Positions 25,528 through 37,588 of a stretch of 64,000 nt of DNA are shown piece after piece. The notes beneath the pieces were generated by a model that saw only the letters and a program-made list of their open reading frames with translations, made no database searches and was not told where the DNA came from. This stretch comes from Struthidea cinerea (Eukaryota; Chordata; Aves; Passeriformes; Corcoracidae). Each line of letters begins with the position of its first letter. Positions within the stretch are counted from its first letter, which is position 1. Position numbers and translations under genes: made by a program. The DNA is taken from the NCBI GenBank assembly GCA_013397865.1, contig VZTI01001046.1, forward strand, positions 248,439 through 312,438. Direction: 5' to 3'.

Positions 25528-25624
25528 CTCGAGGGGGTCGTGCAGGGCCAGGAGTTGGACTTGGATGATCCCTGAGGATTCCTTTCAGCTCAGGATATTT
25601 TGTAGGGTATTCTGATTCTCTGAA
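25528..25624 (+). mobile_element. CR1 LINE terminal fragment
   Basis: GAGGGGGTCGTGCAGGGCCA, GGACTTGGATGATCCCTGAG and TCAGCTCAGGATATTTTGTA then ATTCTGATTCTCT, a diverged sense CR1 end. Confidence 0.8.
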
Positions 25625-26029
25625 CTCCCCAGCAGGTTTGGGTGCTGGGAGCTTGCAGGCTGCGGTTCTTGCAGCTGAGTGCAGCCAGAAGAGACTTTGT
25701 AATTAAAAAGAATTAAATTTTCTGGGAAGTCTCCTCTGTGGGGGTGTGAAGGGTCTCATGTGGTGGTGGCAGAGGCAGCACCCACCTGGCACTGCCCTGC
25801 ACCTTCTCAGCTACAAAACTCAAATTTATCTACACGAAACAGGGAAAAAATGGGATTTATTTGCTGCATTCATGAATTACTGCTCCCCAGGCACCCAGCA
25901 CAGGCGCTGTCATGGCTAAATTATCCTAAAAAAACAGAAGGGGGGGAGTTACAATTTCTGCTTTTGATACTGGAGGAATAAATTCTGACTTTTCCCTGTC
26001 CACAGCCCAGCTTGCAACAGGTTTAAAGC

Positions 26030-26330
26030 ATGCTGCAGATGGCTATGAAATTATTGCCAACAGCTACTCATTAGATTAGATAAGGCCCTGGGTTTATTTA
26101 GGAGAAGCAGATGGAGGGAATACACAATATTTTAGATGTCTTGGCAAACTGTGTTTTCCTTAGAACAACATTGCATGTTTGGTGTGAGAGTTCTGGCCAA
26201 CAATAAAACAACAAATGAAGAAAGAGGAATAATTATATCCCTTGAGGGGACAATAAGGTGTGTATTAAAAAGAGAAATATTATAGTGCAAGTCAGGCTAG
26301 GATATCTGAGGCCTTGTTTTAATCCTTGCA
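26030..26330. other. AT-rich unique island (candidate conserved non-coding element)
   Basis: A 300-bp block free of repeats has much higher AT content than its neighbours and contains AATAATTATATCC, ATTAGATTAGATAAGG and AACAATAAAACAACAAATGA. Such islands in long neuronal-gene introns are often conserved enhancers, but no alignment was possible here. Confidence 0.25.
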
Positions 26331-28316
26331 GCAAGAGGAGAGTTTTGGATTTTAGTTGAAAATCTGTATTTTTTGTGGCTTGTGGATAAAGCTTGAAAAC
26401 CTGGCCCCAGCTGCCTCCAAAAGCAAAGAGAGAGATTTAATTTCATTTTTTTTTAAGGATCTCATGAGTTTTTGTTGGTTTTAGGGGCTGCCTACCTGTG
26501 TGAGCACTGGCACCACGGGCTGCCTGAGCGAGGGGCGGGTGGAAAAGTGCCAGGATTTGGGATCTCCGAGGCTGCAGGTTGGGACGGGAGGCGTTTGAGG
26601 AATATCAAATCTGTGCCTGCTCAGGGCATTCATTGGGGAAACCTCCCCCAGAGCCCTCTCACCTTGGAGTCAAAGGGTCCTGAGGCTCAGAACCAACTCC
26701 TTCCAAGGGGAAAATGCTGTTCCCACTTGGAGAGGTACCCGATATCAGTGACCTGCTGCGAGGTCTCCTTTCCCTCCTGGCTGAGGTGCCCAGCACTGGC
26801 AGATGTTTTTCCTTCCCCTCTCTGGCCGCTGCTCCCACCCCTCTCCCAGCACGAGGGGAAGGCTGAGCTCTTCTTCCCACCCGTTCTGTTTTGCTCTTCC
26901 AGCACTGATGTGATTTGATAGCGCTGACATTTTCTGCCCAACTCATGAGCAGCTCCTGGGGGCTGGCCAAGTGCAGAGGGTGAGGTGGCTCTGCCTCCAA
27001 ATAACACAGACTTCGTCACAGCTCCCAGGGCAGCCTGGCAAGGAGCTGCTCCTCCGTGGTCCTGGAGGGAAGGAGGCTCGGGATGTGTTCTGGTGACTCA
27101 GAGCTCTCTCCTCCTGCAGTCTGTGCTGCCCTGTTAGCCCACCTGGCAGGAAAATCCATCCCCCATCCACCCACCAGCTGGCCTGTGCCCTTTGCTTTGT
27201 GCTTCCAGCTCGTGGAGAGCACAGCCCTGCTCCTCCAGCATTGCTGGCACGGCTCTGAAGGGCAGCGTTTGGTTTGGGTGACGTTTTTCACTCACCCAGG
27301 GCTGGGGAGTTTGTATTTTTCAGGAAAATGGCAGCGTTAAATCAAGGCAAAACTATTTGCAGGCTTGACAGGAATTGCTTCCACTAAAAAGGAAAACGTA
27401 TTTAAAGCCGGGAGTGCTTCGTTTTAGAACTTGACAAATGAAACAATCCCCAAATGTTGTTCTGTTGCTCTCTCTCATTTACATCCCCTGAAGTAAAAAT
27501 ATTTGAAATGTTTTGCTGATCCTGAAATTCCCCTTGAAGAGTCTTGTCTGCTACTGAGACAAAACCCTTCGTATCTTGACTGTGGGCTGGGTGACACCAG
27601 AATTCTCCAGGAAATGCTTTCTGCTCCCAGCTCCTACCCTGGGGAACCTCTGGAACAACATTCCGGGATGCCCATTCCCAAGGGCAGAAGGCAGCATCTC
27701 TCCTTGGTGCTGTTCACGGGGCGAGGCTGAAGGTGTGACCCACTTGCTGAGCTCCAGTGAAGCGCAGGGTGGTTTTAGCTCCTCTGCGCTCCGTTTTCCC
27801 GGCGTGAGCTCCCTGGAACGTCCTTGGCCGCGTGCGTTTCCCTGCCAGCTGTCAGTGCTGACGGCGAAGGAGCCTCCTCTGCCTCTCTGCAGCGGGGCAC
27901 GTCCCTGTCTCTCCTGCTTAGCGGCGACAGGGACTGATCTGAGCAACTGCCCCACAACCAGAACATCTTCCTGCATCCTGGGCACCATCCAAGCCCTGCA
28001 CATCCTCGTTTGGGGGATTTGAGTGGCCCTCTCTCCCTGCCTGGAGCGGAGGAGTGTCTGTCTCCAGATGCTTCCCTCCCTGTCTTCTCCCTGGAGCCTG
28101 GCTTGGGAATTATGCCCACAAAAGTGGGTTGCAGGTGGTTTGGGGAGGGGATTCTGTTCCCTTTTTGCTCTTGTCTCCTCCCAGGACTTGGGAGCGTGCA
28201 AAGAGGAGGAGGAGGAGGGAGTTTGTGTTCACATCTGGGCGCTGCTGGAGGCTGGTGGTGAATTTAGTGCTGGCTACAAGAGGCTCAGAACTGCACCCGT
28301 TTGGGGCGAAACCAGG

Positions 28317-28790
28317 GAATCACAGAATCCCACAACAGCGGGGGTTGGAAGGGACCTCTGGAGATCATCCAGGCCAACGCCCTGCCAAGGCAGGGTCACC
28401 TGGAGCAGGTGACACCGGGATGTGTCCAGGTACATTGGGAATGTCTCCAGAGAGGGAGGCTCCACAACTCCCTGGGCAGCTGTTCCAGGGCTCTGCCGTG
28501 CTCAGGGAAAGAATTTCTTCCTTGTGCTGATGTGCAACTCGTTGTGCTTTAGCTTATGGCCATTGCCCCTGGCCTGTAGCTGGGCACCACCGAGCAGAGT
28601 CTGCTCTGACACCTTTTGGAGATATTTATAAGGATGGATGGGATCCCCTCTGGCTCTTCTCTTAGGGACGGGCTGTTTGTGCCTCTGAAGCCCTTTGCTG
28701 TCCAACACTGTTATTTCCTGGGTGTGTTTTATCTTGCCCTCTGTTCCCTTCATGGCAGAGCTAAGGAGAGGTTCATCCCTCACCGCAGCG
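28317..28790 (-). mobile_element. CR1 LINE 3' end, longer antisense copy
   Basis: GAATCACAGAATCCCACAAC and GGAAGGGACCTCTGGAGATC (the canonical CR1 end) to ATGGCCATTGCCCCTGGCC and GATGGGATCCCCTCTGGCTC. It is a different subfamily from the common one. A 334-codon minus-strand frame that runs through this copy and the neighbouring LTR is not a gene. Confidence 0.93.
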
Positions 28791-29287
28791 GGGCTGTTTG
28801 GATGGATACAACCCCTTGGGGAGCAAACATGTTCACCTGAGCCCGGGGACCAGCCCGAGGTGCTCTGTTGTAAGGAAGGGCTGGGCTCTGCCCGTTGTGC
28901 TGCCAGTGTGAAAGTCAGGAGCGGGATTAGCTGGAATATGCAGGGATCTGTTCGGATGCTCAGGCCTGGTGTTGGTGATCCAAAGGAGAGGCAGAGCTGC
29001 CATGCTGGGCCCTTTGTGAGGGAGGGACAGGACAGCTGGGGGGGAGCCACCAGCACGGGGTGACAGAGCCACCCCAGCCGAGCCTGGCACCGCCGTGAAT
29101 TAAACGCTGCAATTAGCACCTCACATCGACTTCTCAGCCCAGGCCTGGGCTCCTCTCCGTGCCTTTGGGGGTCAAGATAAAGCTCCCACGCCGGGAAATC
29201 CGACTGAGTGGGAAGGGGCACCTTTCCAGCTCCTCCAGTCATCGCGTGTCCCCGCTCCGGGCTGTGGCACTGCCAGCGCTGTCCCCG

Positions 29288-29654
29288 TGTCCCTGTTACA
29301 TCTGAGACGCACAAAGAAAACGCCACAGAGTCCAGGCTCATGAACAAGTGGAAGCCCTTTAATAATTTTCCAACTACTTTTATAGGATAGATGGCAAAAG
29401 TGTGTTGAGTGGCAATAGGTAATTGGTTCCTCGGCCATCCACCCCTTGAGAGGATTGGCCAAGTTTTAAGAGACCTATTCCAAAATATTTTCAAAGTCAA
29501 AGCCATAACAATCTTGCAAAGCAGCCTGCGGGTGCAAGAAGTTTATGGAACTGTGACCTTGTTTAAAATAGTTTCCATAGGAAAGACAGTCTGCTCACAG
29601 AATATTGAGAAAAGGCTGAAGAATTTCTCTGCTTCTAGCTTTTTAGCACCTACA
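29288..29654 (-). mobile_element. Solo LTR, family A copy 1
   Basis: Starts TGTCCCTGTTACATCTGAG and ends TTTTTAGCACCTACA on the + strand. It is flanked by TCCCCG (29282-29287) and TCCCCC (29655-29660), a 6-bp target duplication with one mismatch. Minus-strand reading gives TGTAGGTGCTAAAAAG at the 5' end, a CCTATAAAAG box and ATTAAA near the 3' end. It is closely similar over its full length to the copy at 46161-46536. A 6-bp duplication points to an ERVK-like (betaretrovirus-like) element. No internal genes remain. Confidence 0.85.
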
Positions 29655-32159
29655 TCCCCCCAGGCCTGGCACGAGCCAGCTGAGCAGAGTGACAGCCACA
29701 TCCCAGGGCATGGCCACGGGCACGCCTTGCCTGGGTGCCTGTGCTGCCCTCGGCTCCTGGGTGGGGCCATCAGCCAGGCCACATCCTGGAGGGACACTGA
29801 GCGGTGTCCCCAGCTGCTTTTGGGTGGCAGGATGGTGACCACGGCTCATCCTGCTGTGCCCTGCAGCTGAGCGGCCTCTGAGCTGACAGAACCTCCTGAA
29901 ACACTCCCTGCACCTCCTGCCGTGCTCGGTGGCTGCAGCTGGGTGGTTTCTCCCCTGGCCATGGGCTCCCTCCTCTCCAAACCTTCGTGATCCACTCAGA
30001 ACCTACGGGGAAACGGGGCCAGGGGTGCCCTGGTGGCACAGAGTGCCAGGGATTGTGGCACCTCCTTCTCCACGGTGCTGCCTGCTTGCTGTTGGTGCTC
30101 TGGTGGAGTTCAGGGCCACAATGATGCGATATTTCTTTTATTTCTTTTCCCAGTGCCCGTGGGCAGCAGAGGAGAGGGTGGGTGACAGTGACAGATAGAG
30201 GTGACAGCCTGAAGGTGACCCACAGAGGGGGAAACACCTTTAAACTACTCAGCCAATCTCCATGCAGTTATTTATTTGGTTTGTCCCCCTGGATTCCATT
30301 CCCAGAGGTCGCTGGGGCTTGTTAAGCATCGGTGCTCAGTCAGGTTTGGGAATGGGGGTGATTTACTGGAGTTTTCTCTTCCCTCAGAGGTTTTGGGGTT
30401 GATGCTGCCAAGGTCTCTGTGTGGGTGGGTAGAATCTGTGGCACGAAGTGACAATTGTTATTTCTTTTCATAAACCAGCTGCTGGTTTTATCCTTTTTTT
30501 TTTGTGGGAAGCTATTTGGTCTTTCTCCTAATCCTGCTGAAGGGATTGGTTTGGAACTTAGACATAAATGCTTGGGATAAGGGCTCTGAAAACTTTACTG
30601 TTCCCACTTATTTCTAGGGCTGGAGATTATAAAAATTAGCGAGGTTATGTTAAAATACCCTCAAGTTATTCCAGTGATGCCTCCTCTGGAAGAACTGCCC
30701 TGGTGAGATCCCATGGGAAGCATTAATGGCTCTCAGGCATGGTGGGGCTGATCCTGAGGAGCAGGAGTAGCTTTTCCCCACTCCAGTCCTCAGGATTTGG
30801 AGCTCTGGGGTTAAACCTGAAGGAATTCCAAGGCGTTTCCTTTGCTCAGGGCTTCGCTGAGGACGTTCATCACCTGTGTCTGGCAGCCTGGCTCTTGCTG
30901 AACCAGAACAAATCAATCCTGAGCTCCCAGCTCCTTACAGGAAGGGGTTGCTAATTATTTATGTTATCAGAACGTTCGGGGAAGGAACTTTCCCTTCGTT
31001 CTTTGCTTTCTTTTATCCCCAGAGGAACAAGCTGCTTTTATAATTTATTCCAGGCTCTGCTGGAATAGAAGTTATCGAGCATTTATCCCACAGCTGGGCT
31101 GGCTCTGGGAGGAGCTGTCAGTCAGGGCTCCTCAGTGGAGGAGAGAGAGAGAAGAGCAGCCTTTAACCAAGGGGTGGTGAAAATCAGGAGTGAGTGCCAC
31201 GGTCCTGAGGCTCCAGGGAGGGCAGGATGGGTGCCCAGGTCCTCCCCAGCAGCGTAAGAACAAGAAGAGTTTGGTGTTTGGCCATCACAAAAAAAGGACA
31301 ACTTCCATGGAGGAGTTGATTTTGTTGCACTCAAACCCTTGGAAGTGGTGACATCCCAAAGACATCCGATCTCTGTGTTCCTGCACAACCCACTGAGGCA
31401 CAAAAACGGCTGCAGATCAAGGCATTCATCACCTAAAAGCTTATTTTTTTTTTTTTCTTTTTTTTTTCGCTTTTCCCAGCTAATTTCCTCTGCTGGCGCT
31501 TGCTCCCCACCACCTCTGCTTTGTTCTCAGCTGTTGGCTGAGCCAGGGATGCTCCAGCAGGATTTTGGGATGTGCCTGTCAGCTGGCTCCTTTGATCTCT
31601 GCATTTCTCTTATTTTTAGGGATCATTTCCCACTCGTCCTGACCTAACTCACCGTGGCTTTTATGAGCTTTCGGAGGGAAAAAGTAAAGCAAAGGTGGCA
31701 CTTTGGCAAAGGCCCCAGATGATGTTAATTAGGGTCTCCCCCTCACTGGGATGTTTTTCCAGCTTAGGGCACTGGAATCCTGTAGCTGAATTTTGGTTTT
31801 GTAGGGGGAAAAGGCCCCATCCCCGCCCTGGCACAGCTTCTGAGCTGCTTTGTTGTGCTCCAGCTGCTGCCCCGGGGTCCTTCCTGACATCCGGAGGCTT
31901 CCTGGGCTGGATGCTGACACCACAGCACGCTTTGAAAGCCTCAGGGCCCCCTGTGCCCTGGTTCCACGGCTGGCACAGCCCGGCTGGGGCTGCAGAGCCC
32001 TGGGGGTGAGCGTGGAGTGCCAGGAGGCTGCGGGCTCCAGCCCTTCCCGCTTTGTCTGGAGCAGGGAAAGTGCTGGATGCCCAGCCTGGGCTTTCTCAGC
32101 CTCTGCCTCGTTGGTCTGCAAGGCTCACGTGGGGTGTTCAGCCCCAGAGCTGCCCCTCA

Positions 32160-32461
32160 GTTTCTGCTGGAGAGAGTCCAGAGGAGGCCCCGGAGCTGCT
32201 CCAGGGCTGGAGCCAGGCTGGGAGAGCTGGGGGTGCTCACCTGGAGCTCCAGGGAGAGCTCAGAGCCCCTTGCAGGGCCTGAAGGGGCTCCAGGAGAGCT
32301 GCAGAGGGACTGGGGACAAGGGATGGAGGGACAGGACACAGGGAATGGCTTCCACTGCCAGAGGGCAGGGATGGATGGGATATTGGGAAGGAATTGTTCC
32401 CTGGGAGGGTGGGCAGACCCTGGCACAGGGTGCCCAGAGGAACCCCAACCATTCTATGAAT
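32160..32461 (+). mobile_element. CR1 LINE 3' end with internal deletion
   Basis: GTTTCTGCTGGAGAGAGTCC to GGCACAGGGTGCCCAGAGG, then an abrupt jump to AACCCCAACCATTCTATGAA. About 130 bp present in sibling copies (CAGCTGTGGCTGCCCC to the last 25 bp) are missing. Sense. Confidence 0.93.
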
Positions 32462-33570
32462 TTCCTCCAGCTTTGTTCAGCCTGCAGCTGTTTTTACCTC
32501 TCCAGACAAGGTCTGGGCTGTTTCGTTTTCCCAGATTCATGGGCAGAGGGAGCAGGGACAGCTCAGCCCTGCTGGGTGGGCTGTGGGATTTGGCTGGGAT
32601 GGGATGGAATCCACGGAGCAGCCACGGGAGATGGTGGCTCTGGGGCGTCCCGTGCAGGTCAGCTGGGGGCTGACAGTGAAAATGATGTGGGAATTCATGG
32701 CTTAAACAGCCAAACCCAAGAGTTTTCCTGGGAAAGGCGGTTTGTGTGCGTTGCCAGAGTTGGAACAGGCTGGATTTGATATCAAGCCGGTTAGGAAGAA
32801 AACTCTGGCACGACAACTTCTACCCATTGGAGCATTTAGTGGCACCCCCTCCCTCCCAGTTGCTCTTCGGATTTCACAACAAAATAAGGGCGTGAAGGAC
32901 CCTTTCCCTCAGCTTGTCCCAAACCTGGCGACAGCACAAACCCATCCTGGCTCTCTGGAGGCTCATTGTGCTGTTGGGAACAACCTCCAAGGTGGATGTT
33001 TAGGATTATCCCTGTCCGTGTTCCTCCCACGCTGCACAGGTCTGTAAGTGAGCAGTCAAACCGTGGGGATGGAGGGAAGGGAGCAGAGGATGAAATTAGA
33101 AGTCTCTGCATGTGCTGGTTCTTGGTTTAAAGCGTCTCCTGTTGCCTGTGCTCAAACTGCATCCGTGGAGCTGATGTCACGGGAATTTTGAGGTCGTGAA
33201 AATGTGGGAGCAGGTGTCCTATAGAATAAATACTCAGCTCCTCAGGTCCTGGCTTGCTTCTGCCTGCTGCCATCCAACATCCCAGCAGGTTTTTTTCCTG
33301 ATCTCCAGCACCTCCTGCTGATGGAGTCTGGCCCTTTCCGCCCAGCAATGCTGAGCCTGCTCTTCCCTAGGCCGGGCTTGGCAGCGGGGCTAAGTCAGTC
33401 AGTAAGTCAAGGACAGGGATTTATCCTGTGCTGCCGCGGCCTCCTCTGCTGGGTTTGCAGGCATCCTGTGCGGGTCAGAGTGCAATTGTACAGCTGGGTT
33501 GGGAAAATTCTGCTTTTCCTTGGGTTTGTTTTCATGGTGGCTGGTCGCTGCTGGATGCTCAGCAGCCTGG

Positions 33571-33930
33571 TGTCAAGAAACTGCGGAAAAAGGGGTCCTG
33601 TTAGCAAGAAACTGTGGAAAAAGGGTTCATGTTGTCAAAAAACTGAGTAGAAAGGGCTCCCGGTGTCAAGAAACTGAGGAATAAAGGGCTCCTTTCATTA
33701 AGAAACTGAGGGAAAAGAGCTTCTGTTATCAGGAAACTGAGCAAAAAGGGCTCATGTTATCAAGAAAATGGGAAAAAAGGGCTCCTGGTGTCAAGAAACT
33801 GAGGAAAAAGGCCTCCTGTTGGCAAGAAAATGGGGGAAAAGGGCTCCTGTTATCAAAAAACTGAGCAAAAAGGGCTCTTGTTAGCAAGAAATTGAGGAAA
33901 AGGGCTCCTGTTATCAGGAAAGTGAGGAAG
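33571..33930. repeat. 31-bp minisatellite, about 12 units, upstream of exon 4
   Basis: Units of about 31 bp have the form TCAAGAAACTGAGG, AAAAAGGGCTCC, TGTTA. Eleven full copies and one partial copy follow without spacers, with 10-25% divergence between units. The array ends about 620 bp before exon 4. Confidence 0.95.
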
Positions 33931-34551
33931 AATGAGTTTCCATTATTCCTTGTGGGCACTGGGATGATATTTCTCCGCTTGCTGTGCCCTAAACCAGGGA
34001 ATCCATTTTGTTTTCTGTGCGGAGCATCCCATTTTTAGGGCTCCCTCTGCTCTGGGGGCTGGATTTCGGGGTGTGTCACACCCACACCCTGCTCTCTGCC
34101 CGCTCTCCTCCAAGGAGATGCTCGGAACAAGAATTAATTTTGCACACAGAGGGGAAGGAAACCACGAGCAGAAACTGCTCCAGGTGTTGGGAAACACCAG
34201 ACATCCAACGGAGGGATTTGTGGGTTTGTTGTAGGAATGCTGGCAGGTGATTCCCAGCATAACTGCGGGATTTAGTTCCCTCCCTCCGTCTCCTTTTGGG
34301 GTGAGCTGTCCTGTGGCACAGGGTGCAGCTCTTGAGTGCCCTGATGATGTTCCAGCGGCCTCATAAACAGGCAGAGGTTGGGGATTTTCCTACGGCAACC
34401 CTGGAGTTTTTGGGACTTAATGGCTTTCGGGGATCACGGGTACAGAGTCTAAAGCAGCTCCAGTATTTGCTGCTTTTACACCACACTTATCCACGCTTTG
34501 GAAAGAGGAATTTGCATTTAATTTCAGGTTTTTTTCCCCTTTTCCCTTCAG

Positions 34552-34643
34552 GATTCTGGCGACTGCTGGCACCGATTTTGACCTGCGGACCCTGCGAGCC
34601 GTCCGGGTGCTGCGGCCCCTGAAACTCGTGTCGGGAATCCCAA
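34552..34643 (+). CDS. CACNA1B: CACNA1B exon 4 (domain I S4 voltage sensor)
   Basis: This 92-bp exon encodes the end of the S3-S4 linker, the S4 voltage sensor and the start of the S4-S5 linker of domain I of Cav2.2, the presynaptic N-type calcium channel. The frame opens with one base finishing a codon, then runs ILATAGTDFDLRTLRAVRVL and RPLKLVSGIP, and leaves one base (A) of a serine codon. Basic residues at every third position (R..R..R..R..K) are the S4 gating charges. ATAGTDFDLRT, as I recall the family, matches Cav2.2; Cav2.1 has TVGTEF and Cav2.3 has a longer linker. The acceptor is a pyrimidine tract ending CCTTCAG at 34551, and the donor is A|GTGAGT at 34644. The leftover A joins GC at the start of exon 5 to make the serine. 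A 31-bp minisatellite ends about 620 bp upstream. No stop or frameshift is seen. Confidence 0.96.
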
Positions 34644-37588
34644 GTGAGTGTGGTGACAACTCCGTGTCACAGCCTGAGTGCTCGGTGGGTTTGGGGTGTT
34701 ACTGCTTTTCTGAGCCATATTTTCTTCCCCTGCCTCTTTGGGGTCAGTGGCTCCTGCCCCTTTTTGGGGTCTGGTGGTCTCTCATCCCATTTTGTGCTGA
34801 TTTCAGCACCATGCTCCCAAATCTGCAGGTGAGGGGCAGGGATTTGTCCTCGGATCCCTTTGCCTTTGGGGGTGAATGAATTCTCTGGGGTGTGAAGACC
34901 TGAGAGCTGAATTTTGCAGCTTTCAGGCTTTTCAGCTTGGATCTTCTGATGGTTTTGATCAGCTGAGCTTCTTGTGTTGGGGATTTTAGCCTTTTAATAA
35001 GGGGGAAAAAATAAAGGGAAAGAGCAGGTGGGATTTGGCCTCCCCCACTCTCTGTATTTTATGTGTGAGCCTGAAGGGTCTGAACGCTCCAGTGAGGAGC
35101 TGCATCCTGCCCTGAAACCATCCCAGTGCCCACACCGTGGTTTCTGCCCTTTATTTGTCCCAGTCACAGCTCTGCCCCCCAGCAGGGATCACTTCCAGGA
35201 GCTGTTTCCTTTCTGGATGTGGAATAAAGAGCTTTGTACCCTCCAGCAGGAGCTGCAGCACTGTGGGGTGCTCTGGTGTCCTCTGCATTAACCAGGGGGC
35301 AATGACAGCCCTAAAAATTCCTGAAATCGGGATCCATTCATGGGCAGGGCTTCAATCTGAATTCCCACCCAGGAGAGATCCTTGGAAAGGTGGCATTTGT
35401 TTGTCTCCAGCAAGGAGGTGCTGCTGGCTGTTATTTCCTGGACCTTTTGCCTGGGCAGGGCGTGGCAGTGACAGCCTGAGGATGTCACACAAGTGAGGTG
35501 GCCCCTCAGAGCTGGCCCTGTCCTGGTGTGGGGGACATTTTCCCACCTGGAGATGTGTCCTGCACCAGCACAACATTTCCCCACAATATTTGCTCTCAGG
35601 TTTTTAGTGATGTGGTGAAAGCTGAATATTTCATGTGCGGTGGGGTTTTTTTTTCCTGTAGTAAATGCACAACCTTCAGGTGCAACCACCCACAAACACG
35701 GAATATTCTTCCCTTTTACACCCTCAGCATTTTTCCTGTCAAAGACACCTCGGTGCTTTTATAAATGCCTGTGCCCATCTTGGTCTCAATGGTTGTCCTA
35801 GTTTGGACAAATTTGGAGGAAAATATCCTCTGATAGAAGTCAGGTTGCAACCACCCCTCCCCCCCCCAGGTTCGGGAAAAAAAAATTTTCTTCGAAGGAA
35901 AGTGAAAGAGATAACAAACTATTTATTTAACAAACACACAAGAGGGGAATAATAACACTAAACAATGAGGTCTCTCTCTCTGTGGAGAGAAAACCTGGGA
36001 AGATTTCAGAGTCCTTCTGTAGGTGTGGTCTCTCTCCTCCTCGGAGCTGGTCGGCGAGGGGCCACCCCCCCGGGCCTCCGGGAAAATTCTCCTGATGTGT
36101 TCAGATGTTGTTGAAACAGTCCAGAAGAGAAGAAGAGAACAAAAAAACCAAAATCCTAGGAAAAAAAAGTTCAACTCTCTGTCTCTCGCCGGAAAAAGAA
36201 GAGCCAAAAAAAACCCCCAAAGTTGGCTGAGGGGAAAAAACCCAAGGGCACTGCTGGAGCCGAGGAGCGTATCCCCGTGTCCTTGAAACAACTGCTTTGA
36301 AAAGTTTTTTGTTTTGGTTTTTTTCTTCCTGTCCCTCTCAGGCTCAGGTTAAAGAGCACAGAAAAGATTGGTGGGCATAGAGTAGCGATAGGGGACACAC
36401 GTCATAAAGTCACCCCAAGACAGTGGTGCTGTACAAGGTGGCAGGACAAGGATGATCCCTGACCCCCCACCCCTCAGGACAGGCCACGAGGGAGCCCTGC
36501 CCGTCCCTGCAGGGTTTTTGTGGTGTGCAGGGCGTTATCTGCCCCCTCCACTGCCAGCCCCTCTCGCCTTATCTCCCCTGGCTTTAATGGAAAATGGGTT
36601 TCAGGGCTGGTGGCTGCACAGCCCTGGGGACAGGGTTTGTTCCTGCAGGGCAGGGTGTGACAGGGACAGCTCGAGGCTGTTCTGGCTGTGGAGGGAGAGG
36701 CAGCTCCTGAGCGGCCCAGACTCCCTGGGACAGGGGGATCACGCCCATCCGCGGGGTTTTCCTTCCCTCCTCCAGTTTCGAACTAAGTGACACCACCAGC
36801 TGCTGGGAAATTCTCTCTTTGCCCCCACTCCGAGTTTCTCAGGACAGGTTTTCACTGCAGGGCAGGTCCTGCCTGATCTCTCCAAGTAACACCATAACCT
36901 TCCTCCCAAAGAAAGCCTTGTGTGAATAAACACAAATTGGAATTTATTTTGGCAAGTATCTGTAAGAGACCCCGGTGTTGCTAAAAAACTGTATTATTTA
37001 AATTGTATTAATTTAATAAATAATTGTATTAGCTGGGGTTTGAGCTCCTGCTGTGGTCTCACTTCCATTTCAACGCAGTCCGATAATAACAATATTTGGC
37101 ACCAATTTCTTAATTACTGCTCAGTCCATCCACTGTCAGAATTTGGTGGGATAAAGCTGAGACTTCCAGCATGTCTGGGGAGAAGAGGGAATGAGCTTTT
37201 CATCCACTTCATGTACAACAGCTTGATTTGCTTGGCCCTAAGGAGCGTCCTAGGCAGGGTTCAAAGCTGCACCACAATTGCCCCAAGGACCTGGTTCAGC
37301 TCCAGGCTGAATCTTGGGACTCCAGCAGCTTCAGGAGAAATCTCTTTAGTGCCTCTGAAGCTTAGGAACCCATTGAATCTGTGACCTGAAGGAAAGCCAC
37401 CAGAAAAGGAGAACACCCAGTTGTCTCTCCTGCTCTTATGGCAGGAAATGTCTCACTCTGGGGAGAGCAGCGCTGCTCGGTATTGCCAACCGCAGATTGT
37501 CCCTTGGACAGCCCCTCTCTCCCACCTTCTCTTCATCCCTGTGTCCTTGTTTTCCTTCCCTCCCTGAGGTGTTTTTGTGTCCCCCCAG
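34644..37588 (+). other. CACNA1B: CACNA1B intron 4
   Basis: The intron is 2945 bp, with a GTGAGT donor and a CCCCCCAG acceptor. It holds a 629-bp antisense solo LTR (35794-36422). The rest (34644-35793 and 36423-37588) is unique sequence with an AT-rich patch near 36940-37110. No other feature was recognised. Confidence 0.93.
35794..36422 (-). mobile_element. Solo LTR (629 bp) in intron 4
   Basis: Starts TGTCCTAGTTTGGACAAATT and ends CACCCCAAGACA on the + strand, giving TGTC..GACA ends. The flanks ATGGT (35789-35793) and GTGGT (36423-36427) look like a 5-bp target duplication with one change. The complement of ATTTATTTAA at 35921 supplies AATAAA in the minus orientation. The minus-strand start TGTCTTGGGGTGACTTTATG looks like an ERVL-type LTR common in bird genomes. 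No internal region is left. Confidence 0.75.

Larger units (their letters stand above)
1..34551 (+). other. CACNA1B: CACNA1B intron 3 (partial, 3' portion)
   Basis: This is everything upstream of exon 4. I looked for exon 3 (IS2-IS3) and exons 1 and 2 and saw nothing resembling them, so the block is read as the 3' part of intron 3; the 5' end lies outside the window. Repeats inside it are listed separately. Unique stretches without any recognised element are about 1-520, 1470-4720, 4860-7390, 9150-10580, 11780-15380, 15850-17280, 19200-22300, 22600-24560, 25620-28310, 29660-32160 and 32460-33570. They are GC-rich with AT-rich islands. Open frames up to about 330 codons occur on both strands but show no known domains and partly read through CR1 and LTR sequence. 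Confidence 0.75.

Noticed and set aside
28502..29506. 334-codon minus-strand open frame
   Set aside because: It runs through an antisense CR1, unique intron and the solo LTR at 29288. Its start region reappears in the LTR copy at 46161, so it is repeat sequence and has no recognisable domain.
31442..31469. Poly-T tract as the tail of an antisense processed pseudogene
   Set aside because: No coding or structured RNA homology is seen next to it and no target duplication was found.
33571..33930. CRISPR-like appearance of regular repeats
   Set aside because: The 31-bp units abut without spacers and are diverged, and the host is a vertebrate. This is a minisatellite.
1..34551. CACNA1B exons 1-3
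   Set aside because: I scanned for the IS1-IS3 motifs (for example the GWNVMDFVVVL stretch of exon 3) and found no match, so these exons are presumed upstream.
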